A DNA stretch of 64,000 bases. Source: Bradyrhizobium daqingense. GTDB taxonomy: Bacteria; Pseudomonadota; Alphaproteobacteria; Rhizobiales; Xanthobacteraceae. Position 1 is the stretch's first letter, and every line of letters starts with the position of its first letter. Positions 7,911 through 15,643 of the stretch are shown here, one piece after another. Made by a program: the position numbers and the translations under genes. Below the pieces are notes generated by a model. It saw only the letters and a program-made list of their open reading frames with translations. It did not search any database and had not been told where the DNA came from. The stretch covers positions 4,760,001 through 4,824,000 of the forward strand of contig NZ_CP088014.1 of assembly GCF_021044685.1 (NCBI RefSeq), read 5' to 3'.

Positions 7911-8798
7911 ATGGCGCTGTCGTCCATGACCGGCTTTGCCCGAAGCCACGGCGCGAGCGGGCCGTATACGTTCGAATGGGAATTGAAGTCGGTCAACGCC
8001 AAGGGGTTTGACCTTCGGGTGCGGCTGCCCCAGGGGTTCGACGAGGTCGAGGCCCACGCCAAGAAGCGCGCCGGCGAGCTGTTGTCGCGCGGCACCGTCT
8101 ACGCCAATCTCAACGTCAAGCGTGCCAACGCGGCCGCCACGGTCCGCGTCAACGAGGACGTGCTCAACGCCGTCCTGAAGGCGGCCGCGTTGATCTCCGG
8201 CAGGGTCGACGCCGTGGCGCCGAGCATCGACGGCCTGCTCGCCATCAAGGGCGTGGTCGAGGTCGCCGAGCCCGAGGGCGACGAGGAGGAGGACAAGGCC
8301 GCGCGTGCCGCCGTCGCCGAGGCCTTCGACAAGGCGCTCGCAGATCTCGTCGAGATGCGCAAGCGCGAGGGGACTTCGCTCGGGCAGATCCTGACCCAGC
8401 GCGTCGATGAGATCGAGCTGTTGGCGAAGAAGGCGGAAGGCTCGCCCGGCCGCAAGCCGGAGGCGATCAAGGCCAAGCTCGCCGAACAGATCGCGGCGCT
8501 GCTCGACACGTCCGATCGTTTCGATGCCGACCGCCTGATGCAGGAGGCGATCCTGATCGCGACCAGGGCCGACATCCGCGAGGAGCTCGACCGCATCGCT
8601 TCGCACGTCGCGCAGGCGCGCGAGCTGATCGGCAAGGGTGGCCCGATCGGCCGCAAGCTCGACTTCCTGGCGCAGGAGTTTCACCGCGAGGTCAACACCT
8701 GCTGCTCGAAGTCGAACGACATCGAGCTCACCAATACGGGCCTCGCCATGAAGAACGTGGTCGAGCAGTTCCGCGAGCAGGTCCAGAATCTGGAGTGA
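7911..8798 (+). CDS. YicC family endoribonuclease-like protein
   Basis: A 295-residue YicC/YloC protein. It opens with the family signature MALSSMTGFAR and ends in the DUF1732 domain (DFLAQEFHREVNTCCSKSND). E. coli YicC has been linked to RNA decay, including turnover of the small RNA RyhB, so a ribonuclease role is likely here. The ATG at 7911 is chosen because it gives the conserved start and has CTGGAGA upstream. Only three bases separate it from gmk, a pairing seen in many bacteria. Confidence 0.9.
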   Translation: MALSSMTGFARSHGASGPYTFEWELKSVNAKGFDLRVRLPQGFDEVEAHAKKRAGELLSRGTVYANLNVKRANAAATVRVNEDVLNAVLKAAALISGRVDAVAPSIDGLLAIKGVVEVAEPEGDEEEDKAARAAVAEAFDKALADLVEMRKREGTSLGQILTQRVDEIELLAKKAEGSPGRKPEAIKAKLAEQIAALLDTSDRFDADRLMQEAILIATRADIREELDRIASHVAQARELIGKGGPIGRKLDFLAQEFHREVNTCCSKSNDIELTNTGLAMKNVVEQFREQVQNLE

Positions 8799-8801
8799 TC
8801 G

Positions 8802-9461
8802 ATGACGACGGGCGGCCACGGAACTGACGGTGTCGAGCGGCGCGGCTTGATGTTCGTGCTGTCGTCGCCTTCGGGCGCGGGCAAGACGACGCTGTCGCGT
8901 CTCTTGATCGAGCGGATGCCAGGCCTGAAAATGTCGGTCTCCGCGACGACGCGCGCGATGCGGCCGGGTGAGGTCAACGGCAAGGACTACACGTTCGTCG
9001 ACAAGACGACGTTTGATGCGATGGTGAAAGCCGACGAGCTCCTGGAATGGGCGACGGTGTTCGACAACAGCTACGGTACACCGCGTGGTCCCGTCGATGC
9101 GGCGCTGTCGGCGGGGCAGGATGTGCTGTTCGATATCGACTGGCAGGGCACTCAGCAACTGAAACAGAAGGCGCGCGCCGACGTCGTCAGCGTCTTCATC
9201 CTGCCGCCCTCGGCGGCCGATCTCGAGAAGCGCCTGCACTCGCGCGCGCAGGATTCCGACGAGGTGATCCGCAAGCGGATGAGCCGCGCCAGCGACGAGA
9301 TGAGCCACTGGGCCGAGTACGATTACATCGTGATCAACCACGACGTCGACGAAGCCTTCGCCGAAGTGCAGTCGATCCTGAAGGCCGAGCGCCTCAAGCG
9401 CGAGCGGCGGATCGGCCTCGTAGGCTTCGTTCGAAGTTTGCAAGCTCAGCTTCAAGGTTAG
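8802..9461 (+). CDS. gmk: Guanylate kinase
   Basis: Phosphorylates GMP to GDP with ATP, an essential purine step. It is 219 residues, with the P-loop SSPSGAGKTT at 21-30 and the GMP-binding stretch SATTRAMRPGE followed by DYTFV. It is cotranscribed with the yicC-type gene. Its last 68 bases overlap, on the opposite strand, the 3' end of the next gene, so the two transcripts converge through each other's coding ends. Confidence 0.97.
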   Translation: MTTGGHGTDGVERRGLMFVLSSPSGAGKTTLSRLLIERMPGLKMSVSATTRAMRPGEVNGKDYTFVDKTTFDAMVKADELLEWATVFDNSYGTPRGPVDAALSAGQDVLFDIDWQGTQQLKQKARADVVSVFILPPSAADLEKRLHSRAQDSDEVIRKRMSRASDEMSHWAEYDYIVINHDVDEAFAEVQSILKAERLKRERRIGLVGFVRSLQAQLQG

Positions 9462-10623
9462 GCCGCGACAGGCGCGGGCCTTCCTTCGCCATCTGCTCCA
9501 GCATCGTCGTGATGACGTCGACGTCGACCGCATCCTGGTCGCGAGCCGCCGCGCGATCGCGATCCTCGCCGCTCTCGTTGGCGAGCTTGGGCGCGGCAGC
9601 CTCGATCTGGAATTTTCGGTCGAACATCCTGATCGCGACCTCGTCGCGTTTGGTCTCGGCGGGCTCGGCAGCCAGTACTGCTTCACGCCGTTTGCGCGCG
9701 TCGATCAGCTCGATCTCGCGGCCGATCGCGGCAAGCTTGGTCACTTGCTTTGCCGGTTGCGGACGTGCGGCATCGAAGTCGACGGGCTGCGGCGGCTGCG
9801 CGTCGGCCGCCATCGCACCGAGCCATGGCGCCCGGTTTGCTTCCTGGTCGTGCGCCTCCCAATCGTCCCAATAGCCGTGGCGATCGGCGGACTGGACGCG
9901 GACGCGCGCGCCGGCGAAGCGGTAGATGAGGCTGGCGAGCACGCCAGCGAGTGCCAGCGCGCCACCGATCACGAGCAGCAGCATCGGGAGCGAGCCGTGC
10001 GGCCTGTCGGCACTGCCGTCCGCCGCAGCGAGGGCGACCGGAGCAGGGGATTTTGCGGGCTTTGCGCCTGGCTGGGCGGCTGCCGCGACCACGGCAGGGG
10101 CCGGCTGCGGCGAGGGGGCCGCTTCCGCCGGCTGCGGTGCAGGCGAAGTGGCCGCGGCGGTGGCGTCGGGCCAGGGCGTGGCGACGGCAGGCTGCTGCGC
10201 GGTCTCGTTGATGGGGGCGGGCGTCTGTTGTTGCGCGAGCGGCGGCGCACTCGCTGCCGCCGGCGCCGCTCCGCTACGCGGCGCGACGAGTTCGGCGCGC
10301 GCGTTCTTCACGGATTGTGGTGAGGCTGAATCCGTTTCTTGTGCGGCTTGCGCGTCGGGCGTTGCCTGCGCGGTCTGTGCGGCTTTGCTGCCTGCGGCGC
10401 GCAGATACCAGCACTTCTGCTTGGTCGAGCGCTCGAGGCGATAGTACCAGTGCTGCCCCTGCGGCGCGACGCCCTTCGGCGAGGCAAGGCAGTCGGCGGC
10501 CGCGTTGGCGGTGCTCGATGTGGCCGGCGCGGTTGGCGCGTTCTGCGACACGGCGGCCAGGGGCGCGCCGGCGATGATGCTGCCGACGAGCACGGATACG
10601 AATTTTGCGGTGCGGTTGCCCAT
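9394..10623 (-). CDS. Signal-peptide and membrane-anchored protein of unknown function
   Basis: No named family is recognised. The 409-residue product has a signal-like N-terminus (about 1-27, ending AAVSQ), a short Cys/Trp-containing segment with HWYYRLER and CWYLR (about 55-75), a long Ala/Pro/Gln-rich linker, one membrane span at about 211-236 (LLLVIGGALALAGVLASL) and a charged C-terminal domain. The start at 10623 has GGGAGA five bases upstream; an earlier ATG at 10644 is possible. The CWYLR-type motif probably marks a small conserved extracytoplasmic module. It is the farthest downstream of three minus-strand secreted-protein genes. Confidence 0.75.
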   Translation of the reverse strand: MGNRTAKFVSVLVGSIIAGAPLAAVSQNAPTAPATSSTANAAADCLASPKGVAPQGQHWYYRLERSTKQKCWYLRAAGSKAAQTAQATPDAQAAQETDSASPQSVKNARAELVAPRSGAAPAAASAPPLAQQQTPAPINETAQQPAVATPWPDATAAATSPAPQPAEAAPSPQPAPAVVAAAAQPGAKPAKSPAPVALAAADGSADRPHGSLPMLLLVIGGALALAGVLASLIYRFAGARVRVQSADRHGYWDDWEAHDQEANRAPWLGAMAADAQPPQPVDFDAARPQPAKQVTKLAAIGREIELIDARKRREAVLAAEPAETKRDEVAIRMFDRKFQIEAAAPKLANESGEDRDRAAARDQDAVDVDVITTMLEQMAKEGPRLSRPNLEAELANFERSLRGRSAARA

Positions 10624-10775
10624 CCTGGTCTCCCGGTTACGCATGACGCAACTGTTTACCGGCCCTTTGTCATCAAAGACTTGGGTGGCAATGAGCCGCA
10701 AATCCGGAGAGGATGTGGCTTGAATCGGGCCTGCGCGGCGTTCGTTCCGCCGCGATATCAGGCGTTTTTCTGGCG

Positions 10776-11264
10776 CTATTGCTTGGCCGAGGTCCAGGTT
10801 CCGCCGCAGCCGTCGGAGCGGCGCCACGTTCCGGAACCGCTGCGGCCCGAGAGCCGGCCTGTGCTGGTGAAGGTCACGCCTTGGCCCTGGCCGAACGTGC
10901 TGACCGAACCGCTCGAGCTGACGGTTCCGCGAACGCCTTCGCCGATTATCTTGCCCGAGGTCACGACGACCGCGCCGCTCGTGCTGCCGCCGCAGCCTAC
11001 GCTCACGACGGCCCAGGCACCGTCAAAACCACCGCCGCCACCTGCGCCGCCGCTTCGCCGCGGCGACGAGCGTTCCTCTGCCGCCGGCTTGCTTCGACGC
11101 GTGGACGGGGCAGGCTCGGCCGCGCGATCCGAACGCGAGCCGGAGAGCGACTTCTCGTCGTTGCCGATCGAGCCGCCGGCGCTGCCGGACTGGGCGACCG
11201 CGGACGATGTGGCGACGGTGAGAAGAGAGGCGACGGCAATCAAACGGGTGACGGCATCGGGCAT
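10776..11264 (-). CDS. Secreted Ser/Gly-rich protein of unknown function
   Basis: A 162-residue protein with a clear signal peptide (MPDAVTRLIAVASLLTVATS, cleavage near SAVAQ). The mature part has a basic Ser/Arg/Pro-rich region and a C-terminal half with Gly/Ser/Thr-rich beta-like repeats and conserved-looking Cys and Trp (VSVGCGG, SDGCGGTWTS). It starts 25 bases after the caspase-like gene stops, so the two are probably cotranscribed and the protein may be a partner or substrate of that peptidase. That link is inference from position. Confidence 0.65.
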   Translation of the reverse strand: MPDAVTRLIAVASLLTVATSSAVAQSGSAGGSIGNDEKSLSGSRSDRAAEPAPSTRRSKPAAEERSSPRRSGGAGGGGGFDGAWAVVSVGCGGSTSGAVVVTSGKIIGEGVRGTVSSSGSVSTFGQGQGVTFTSTGRLSGRSGSGTWRRSDGCGGTWTSAKQ

Positions 11265-11289
11265 GAGCAATCCAGCAATGAAAAATAGA

Positions 11290-12636
11290 TCACCGGCCGG
11301 AGCCGTCGGCGCAGACGGATCCGACAATGCGGCAAGCTTTGCCACCCTTGCCGCATTCGTCAAGCGCAGCGTCCTTCGCGCGTTGCGCTCCGTCGCGCTG
11401 GACCAGCGACCAGGACTTCTCCGAGATGGCGAAAGCGCCGCAGCTTCGGCCGTAAAAGGATAGCTCGATCGGGCATTTGACGCCGCCGCAATTGCCGCGC
11501 GCATCCGCCACCGCCGCACGCCGCGAGGCGTGGTTCCACGACATGCCCCATTTGCTGCCGTCGGGCCCGTAGACGATCGAGCCCCAGGGCTTCAGATCCT
11601 CCATCTTGCGCATCCGCAGCAGCAGGCCTTCCGTCGCTTCGCCCGTCGGGCTCATGGCGATGCGCTGCTGGAGTTTCGTGATGGCGCGCGTCAGGCCGTC
11701 GGCCGTATCGGGGTCGAAATTGAGCTCGTAGAGCCGCTCATTGAGCTCGCTGAGCAGCGCGGCATCGCGCAACGGGATGCGGTCGGGATCAGCGCGCAGG
11801 CGTTCCGCCGGCAGAGGATCGGGCTGCAGCGCGGCCACCTTGGGCGGAGCCGCTTGCGTCGGCGGCACGAAATAGAAGGTGCCGTCGATCGGCGAGGACG
11901 AGACCCAGGGCTGCTGCGCGCCCGCGGTGGCGCGCTTCACGGCGAGGCCGACCTGGTTGAAGGTCTGGAACACGTCGAGGCCTGCGACCCGGATCGTCGC
12001 GGCGAGGGCCTTGGTATAGGGGCTGTGGCCGTCGCTGCCGTCCTGGGCGACGTTGCCGGGCTGCGTCGCGTAGGAGATCAGCGTGCCCTCGGGCGCGCGC
12101 ATCTGCGCAAGCCCGCCGTCGGCGGCGCGCAGTCCACGCGCGCCGAAGGGGTTGTTGCGGCAGGCGTCGAGGATGACGAGGTTGAGGCGCGTGCCCGATC
12201 CCTGCATCTGGCGCAGCACGAGATTGACGTCGGTCATCTGAAAATCGACGTCGGCCTCGCGCGTCGGATTGGCGCCGACCGGCACGAGATAGTTCGAGCC
12301 CGAAACCTGCACGCCGTGGCCGGCATAATAGAACAGCGCGACGTCGGCGCCCTGGACCTGCCGGCCAAAACTCTGCACCGCGACGTCCATCGCGCTCTTG
12401 TCGAGATCGAGCTGGGCGCGGCCGCCGACCAGCGTGAAGCCGAGCGCGGTGAGCGTCTCCGCCATCAATCTCGCATCCTTCGAGGGGTTGTCGAGCGGTG
12501 TGATGTTCTTGTAGGTGGAGTTGCCGACGACGAGCGCGATGCGCTTCTCCGCCGATGCTCCAAACGTCGTGGCGGCAAGCACGCCGGCGATCAGCGCCGC
12601 CAGCACCAGGACGCGATTGAAAACCCTCGCGTGCAT
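11290..12636 (-). CDS. Exported caspase-like (peptidase C14) protein with DUF4189 domain
   Basis: A 448-residue protein: signal peptide 1-29, a caspase/metacaspase p20-type domain (about 31-260) with the catalytic His107 in YYAGHG and Cys159 in ILDACRNNPFG, a linker, and a C-terminal domain of DUF4189 type (about 363-448, WGMSWNHASRRAAV) rich in Cys. Both catalytic residues are intact, so peptidase activity is expected, probably in the periplasm. Similar architectures are common in rhizobia but their targets are largely unknown. It is followed by a small secreted protein gene. Confidence 0.88.
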   Translation of the reverse strand: MHARVFNRVLVLAALIAGVLAATTFGASAEKRIALVVGNSTYKNITPLDNPSKDARLMAETLTALGFTLVGGRAQLDLDKSAMDVAVQSFGRQVQGADVALFYYAGHGVQVSGSNYLVPVGANPTREADVDFQMTDVNLVLRQMQGSGTRLNLVILDACRNNPFGARGLRAADGGLAQMRAPEGTLISYATQPGNVAQDGSDGHSPYTKALAATIRVAGLDVFQTFNQVGLAVKRATAGAQQPWVSSSPIDGTFYFVPPTQAAPPKVAALQPDPLPAERLRADPDRIPLRDAALLSELNERLYELNFDPDTADGLTRAITKLQQRIAMSPTGEATEGLLLRMRKMEDLKPWGSIVYGPDGSKWGMSWNHASRRAAVADARGNCGGVKCPIELSFYGRSCGAFAISEKSWSLVQRDGAQRAKDAALDECGKGGKACRIVGSVCADGSGR

Positions 12637-12723
12637 GACAATTCCCCAAACAATGGCGGTAGTCTAGCAGCGAAGCGCCCGAGCGAAAAGCAGCATGGCG
12701 GAAGCTGGCGGCGCCACGTACGC

Positions 12724-12853
12724 GCGTGTCCCGGACGCGCTGCAGCGTTCTTACGCTGCTGCGCAGAGCTGGGCCCCAGCTTTGCCCAGCGCATTGCGGT
12801 CAACTGGCCCCGGCTCTGCACCGCTAAGGCGCGCTGCGCTGCGTCCGGGGCAC
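12724..12853. repeat. Dispersed palindromic repeat, type with GTGTCCCGGACGC ends
   Basis: The segment begins GTGTCCCGGACGCGCTGCAGCG and ends with the near-complement GCTGCGTCCGGGGCAC, with GC-rich complementary stretches between (CTGGGCCCCAG; GGCCCCGGCTCTG). It could fold into one long hairpin. I recall near-identical elements between genes in Bradyrhizobium and Rhodopseudomonas. No coding capacity is evident. Confidence 0.65.
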
Positions 12854-12893
12854 GAGACCGGCGCGATCGGTCCGAGGCGCGCTCTCGCCACAT

Positions 12894-12963
12894 CGTCATT
12901 GCGAGCGCAGCGAAGCAACCCACTCTCTTTCCGTGGAGGGAATTCGCTGCCCTCGCAATGACG
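12894..12963. repeat. Dispersed repeat with CGTCATTGCGAG terminal inverted repeats
   Basis: It is bounded by a perfect 12-base inverted repeat, CGTCATTGCGAG (12894-12905) and CTCGCAATGACG (12952-12963), with GCGCAGCGAAGCAACC just inside the left end. A related, longer copy is at 57897-58019. It looks like a degenerate small mobile or REP-like element with no gene inside. Confidence 0.7.
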
Positions 12964-12996
12964 GGGAGGGAGCTCGTCGTTTCATTGCGATGGCGA

Positions 12997-13131
12997 TCAA
13001 CGCGCCTGTCCGATGGTCGCGGTCTTGTCCGGTTCGCCACGATTGGCGGTTTGCACGTCGCCGTCGCCGGCCCAGCGCGCGAGCATGACGGCCAGGGCAA
13101 ACATGAACGCGATGATGGCGATCCGCTGCAT
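12997..13131 (-). CDS. Possible 44-residue membrane peptide
   Basis: A short reading frame MQRIAIIAFMFALAVMLARW followed by a polar tail ending TATIGQAR. One hydrophobic segment (about 3-19) would span the membrane or act as a signal anchor. No clear ribosome site precedes the ATG and I know no homologue. The composition is protein-like, but the call is weak. Confidence 0.35.
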   Translation of the reverse strand: MQRIAIIAFMFALAVMLARWAGDGDVQTANRGEPDKTATIGQAR

Positions 13132-13266
13132 CGGATCTAAATGCCGAACGACCAGACAAGGTTGCGCTCCCCGCCGCCGGAGCTCGGGAACAGGCTGCTG
13201 GGAAACTTCATGGAGGAACCAGAAGGAACGGTGCAGGTTACTTCGTCGCCGACAGAGGAGCACGCG

Positions 13267-13509
13267 ATGGATATGAGGGAAGCCTCAGCTATGACTGAAG
13301 CGTCCGGGCTGACGGACGAGCACCGGCAGACGTCCAGCCAGCAGCCCGACGCGCGGCCGGAGAGAGCAAGTCGTCGATCGCCTTCCTCGCCTTCCGCGGA
13401 CCTTGCGATGAAATTGACCGACCAGTTACGCGAACTAACGGTGAAAGCACCTTTGCGCTCGCTCCTTGTCGCATTTCTTCTTGGAGCCTGGTTCGTACGC
13501 CGGCGCTAG
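13267..13509 (+). CDS. Small protein with C-terminal membrane anchor
   Basis: An 80-residue protein: a polar Ser/Glu/Arg-rich first half, an amphipathic stretch LTDQLRELTVKAPLRS and a final hydrophobic helix LLVAFLLGAWFVRRR. The layout resembles small tail-anchored DUF883/YqjD-like proteins, which associate with ribosomes or membranes, but the match is only structural. The ATG at 13267 is chosen because GAGGAG lies six bases before it; upstream ATGs lack such a site. Confidence 0.6.
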   Translation: MDMREASAMTEASGLTDEHRQTSSQQPDARPERASRRSPSSPSADLAMKLTDQLRELTVKAPLRSLLVAFLLGAWFVRRR

Positions 13510-13571
13510 GTGCCTGTTCGAGCCGAGAAGCTTGATGAATTCAAACCTGTCAGGGACAGATGGAGGGAAGA

Positions 13572-13925
13572 ATGAAGCTCTTGGCGATCACGGCGACTAT
13601 CCTGGCAGGCAGTATCTCGTTTGCCATGGCGCAGAGCTCGGGGGGCGGTGCGGGCGGTTCGTCGTCCTCTGGTGGAGCGAGTGCGGCCGGAACGAGCAGC
13701 ACCAGCGGTTCGACGCTTTCGAATGGGACCACGTTGAGCGGAACGGGCGGCGCGCCGGTCCCTAACACCTCCAATGCCCTGCGCCGCGGCGCGACGGGTG
13801 ACAGACTCGGCGTAGCGGCACCTGATCAGAATGGCGGTGGGTCTCGGCCGACCTACAACACGCCCATTGCAGACGCAGCCGTCCGGCAACTCGGAGACAC
13901 AAACCCTGGCATCCTGAAGAAGTAG
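13572..13925 (+). CDS. Small secreted Ser/Gly/Thr-rich protein
   Basis: A 117-residue protein with a signal peptide (MKLLAITATILAGSISFAMA, cleavage before QSS) and a low-complexity mature part of Ser, Gly, Thr and Ala, ending in a more ordered-looking tail TPIADAAVRQLGDTNPGILKK. GGAGGGAAGA sits immediately before the ATG. Function unknown. Several small exported proteins of this style occur in the window, including the one at 20342. Confidence 0.7.
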   Translation: MKLLAITATILAGSISFAMAQSSGGGAGGSSSSGGASAAGTSSTSGSTLSNGTTLSGTGGAPVPNTSNALRRGATGDRLGVAAPDQNGGGSRPTYNTPIADAAVRQLGDTNPGILKK

Positions 13926-13942
13926 GGCGGCGTTCCGTGCGG

Positions 13943-15589
13943 CTACTCGGGCAACCCGGCCGCCCGCATCCCCTCGACGAACCTTGCCATGTGTTCCGGC
14001 CGATGCAGGAATATCTGCTCGTGGAGGTTTGACAATCGCAGGCTGGGTTGCAGCATGCGCAGCCGTGCCATCGCCTCCTGTTTCGGCCGTTCGCGGCCGG
14101 TAAGAGCATGGCTCATTGCCGATACCCGCAATGCCACGGGCCAGTCGGGCCGTATCTGCAGCGCGCGGTCGGACCAGGTCGAAGACTGGTCGAGGTCGCC
14201 AAGAAGAAAATGGGCAAAGGCCATCGCGCTGTAGGCGAGGTGCATCTGCGGGTCGAGCGGGCTAAGGCGCATGGCTGTGCGCAGGTGTTCGATCGCCAGT
14301 TCGCACTCTCCTGCATAGACGCGAATCCAGCCACTGCGCTGCCAGGCGGCCGCCAGGTTCGGGTTCAATTGCAGCGCATGATCGATCAGCGCGACGCCCG
14401 CCTTGATGTCGCCGACGACATGAGCAAGCGCATGCGCACTCCAGGCCAGTGCGACGGCATCGCTCCGACCGAGGTCTGCGCCTAACCTCGCGAGCCGGCC
14501 GGTCTCGGCCGTCTCCGTCGCGCGGTCGACGACCCACCCCGTTGACTTGCGCATGAGAAAGCAGCCCGCGGCGAGTGCGTACGGCCTCGCAAACGTCGGA
14601 TCGAGCTCGATCGAGCGATAGAAATGCTTTAGCGCGGTATCGTGACCTGCTCTCGTCCAGGCATGCCAGCCGGCCATGCCGCGCAGGAAGCAATCATAGG
14701 CGCTCAGACTTTCCGTCGGCTTGCTTTTCGCTCGCTCGATTTCCGCCTGTTCCAGCTTGGGGACGATGGCACCGACCACGCTGTGTGCCATCTGATCCTG
14801 CAGCTCGAAAATGTCATCGAGCGAACTCTCGAAGCGATCCGCCCAAATGTGCTTTCCGGTCTCCGCGTCGATCAGCTGGCCACTGATCCGCACGCGCTTG
14901 CTAGCCTTGCGCACACTGCCTTCCAGCGCATAGCGCACGCCGAGGTCGCGTCCCACGGTCCGGACATCGACCGCCCGTCCCTTGTAGGTGAAGCTCGTAT
15001 TGCGGGCGATGACGAACAGTTCGGAGAATCGGGACAATTCGGTGGTGATGTCCTCGACGATGCCGTCGGTGAAGTAATCCTGCAACGGATCTCCGCTCAA
15101 ATTCGCGAACGGCAGCACGACGATCGAGGGCTGGTCGCGTAGGCCGAGGGTGGCAGCCATCGTGTCCCTCGATGGCGAACTCGTTGCCTGTGCTTGCTCA
15201 CGAACATCGCCGACAAAACGTAACCCCTTGCGGGGAAGCGTCTTGATCAGCCGCTGTTCCTCGCCGTTGTCGCCGATCGCCTTTCGAGCGCCGTTCAGCC
15301 GCGTCGTCAATGCGGATTCCGAAACGATGCGTCCGCCCCATATGCCGGCGATCAGGTCGTCCTTGGTGATGACGCGCTCGCGATTGCGGATCAGAAAGGC
15401 GAGGATATCGAACACTTGCGGCGCGATCGCCACCAGCTCGCCGTCGCGGCGAAGCTCCCGCCGGTCAGTGTCGAGCGCATGATTTTCGAAGCAGTACAGC
15501 AACTTGCACTCCAAAACGGCAGGCGACCGCCGCCGGGCTGAAATAAAGGCCAAGGTAAGGGTAAAGTAAGCCACTCGCAAAGCGAGCAT
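13943..15589 (-). CDS. Winged-helix, TolB-like and TPR transcriptional regulator (CadC type)
   Basis: A 548-residue regulator. The N-terminal OmpR/CadC-type winged-helix domain (about 30-130) contains FDILAFLIRNRERVITKDDL and ends with TLPRKGLRFVGDV. Then comes the TolB/FlgO-like segment SIVVLPFANLSGDPLQDYF (about 165-270), followed by a tetratricopeptide-type region to the C-terminus (SIELDPTFARPYALAAG; ALQLNPNLAAAWQRSG). Proteins of this layout are common in Bradyrhizobium. The start is uncertain: the ATG at 15589 has no good ribosome site. It is divergent from a TctC protein gene 54 bases away, which it may control. Confidence 0.82.
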   Translation of the reverse strand: MLALRVAYFTLTLAFISARRRSPAVLECKLLYCFENHALDTDRRELRRDGELVAIAPQVFDILAFLIRNRERVITKDDLIAGIWGGRIVSESALTTRLNGARKAIGDNGEEQRLIKTLPRKGLRFVGDVREQAQATSSPSRDTMAATLGLRDQPSIVVLPFANLSGDPLQDYFTDGIVEDITTELSRFSELFVIARNTSFTYKGRAVDVRTVGRDLGVRYALEGSVRKASKRVRISGQLIDAETGKHIWADRFESSLDDIFELQDQMAHSVVGAIVPKLEQAEIERAKSKPTESLSAYDCFLRGMAGWHAWTRAGHDTALKHFYRSIELDPTFARPYALAAGCFLMRKSTGWVVDRATETAETGRLARLGADLGRSDAVALAWSAHALAHVVGDIKAGVALIDHALQLNPNLAAAWQRSGWIRVYAGECELAIEHLRTAMRLSPLDPQMHLAYSAMAFAHFLLGDLDQSSTWSDRALQIRPDWPVALRVSAMSHALTGRERPKQEAMARLRMLQPSLRLSNLHEQIFLHRPEHMARFVEGMRAAGLPE

Positions 15590-15643
15590 GCCGGCAACAT
15601 GCCATGGTCATAGCCATCAGGTGCCGTAGAAAGGGCATAGGTC

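Noticed and set aside
11530..13140. 536-codon plus-strand frame over the caspase gene
   Set aside because: Runs through the repeats at 12724-12963 and antisense to an intact caspase domain.
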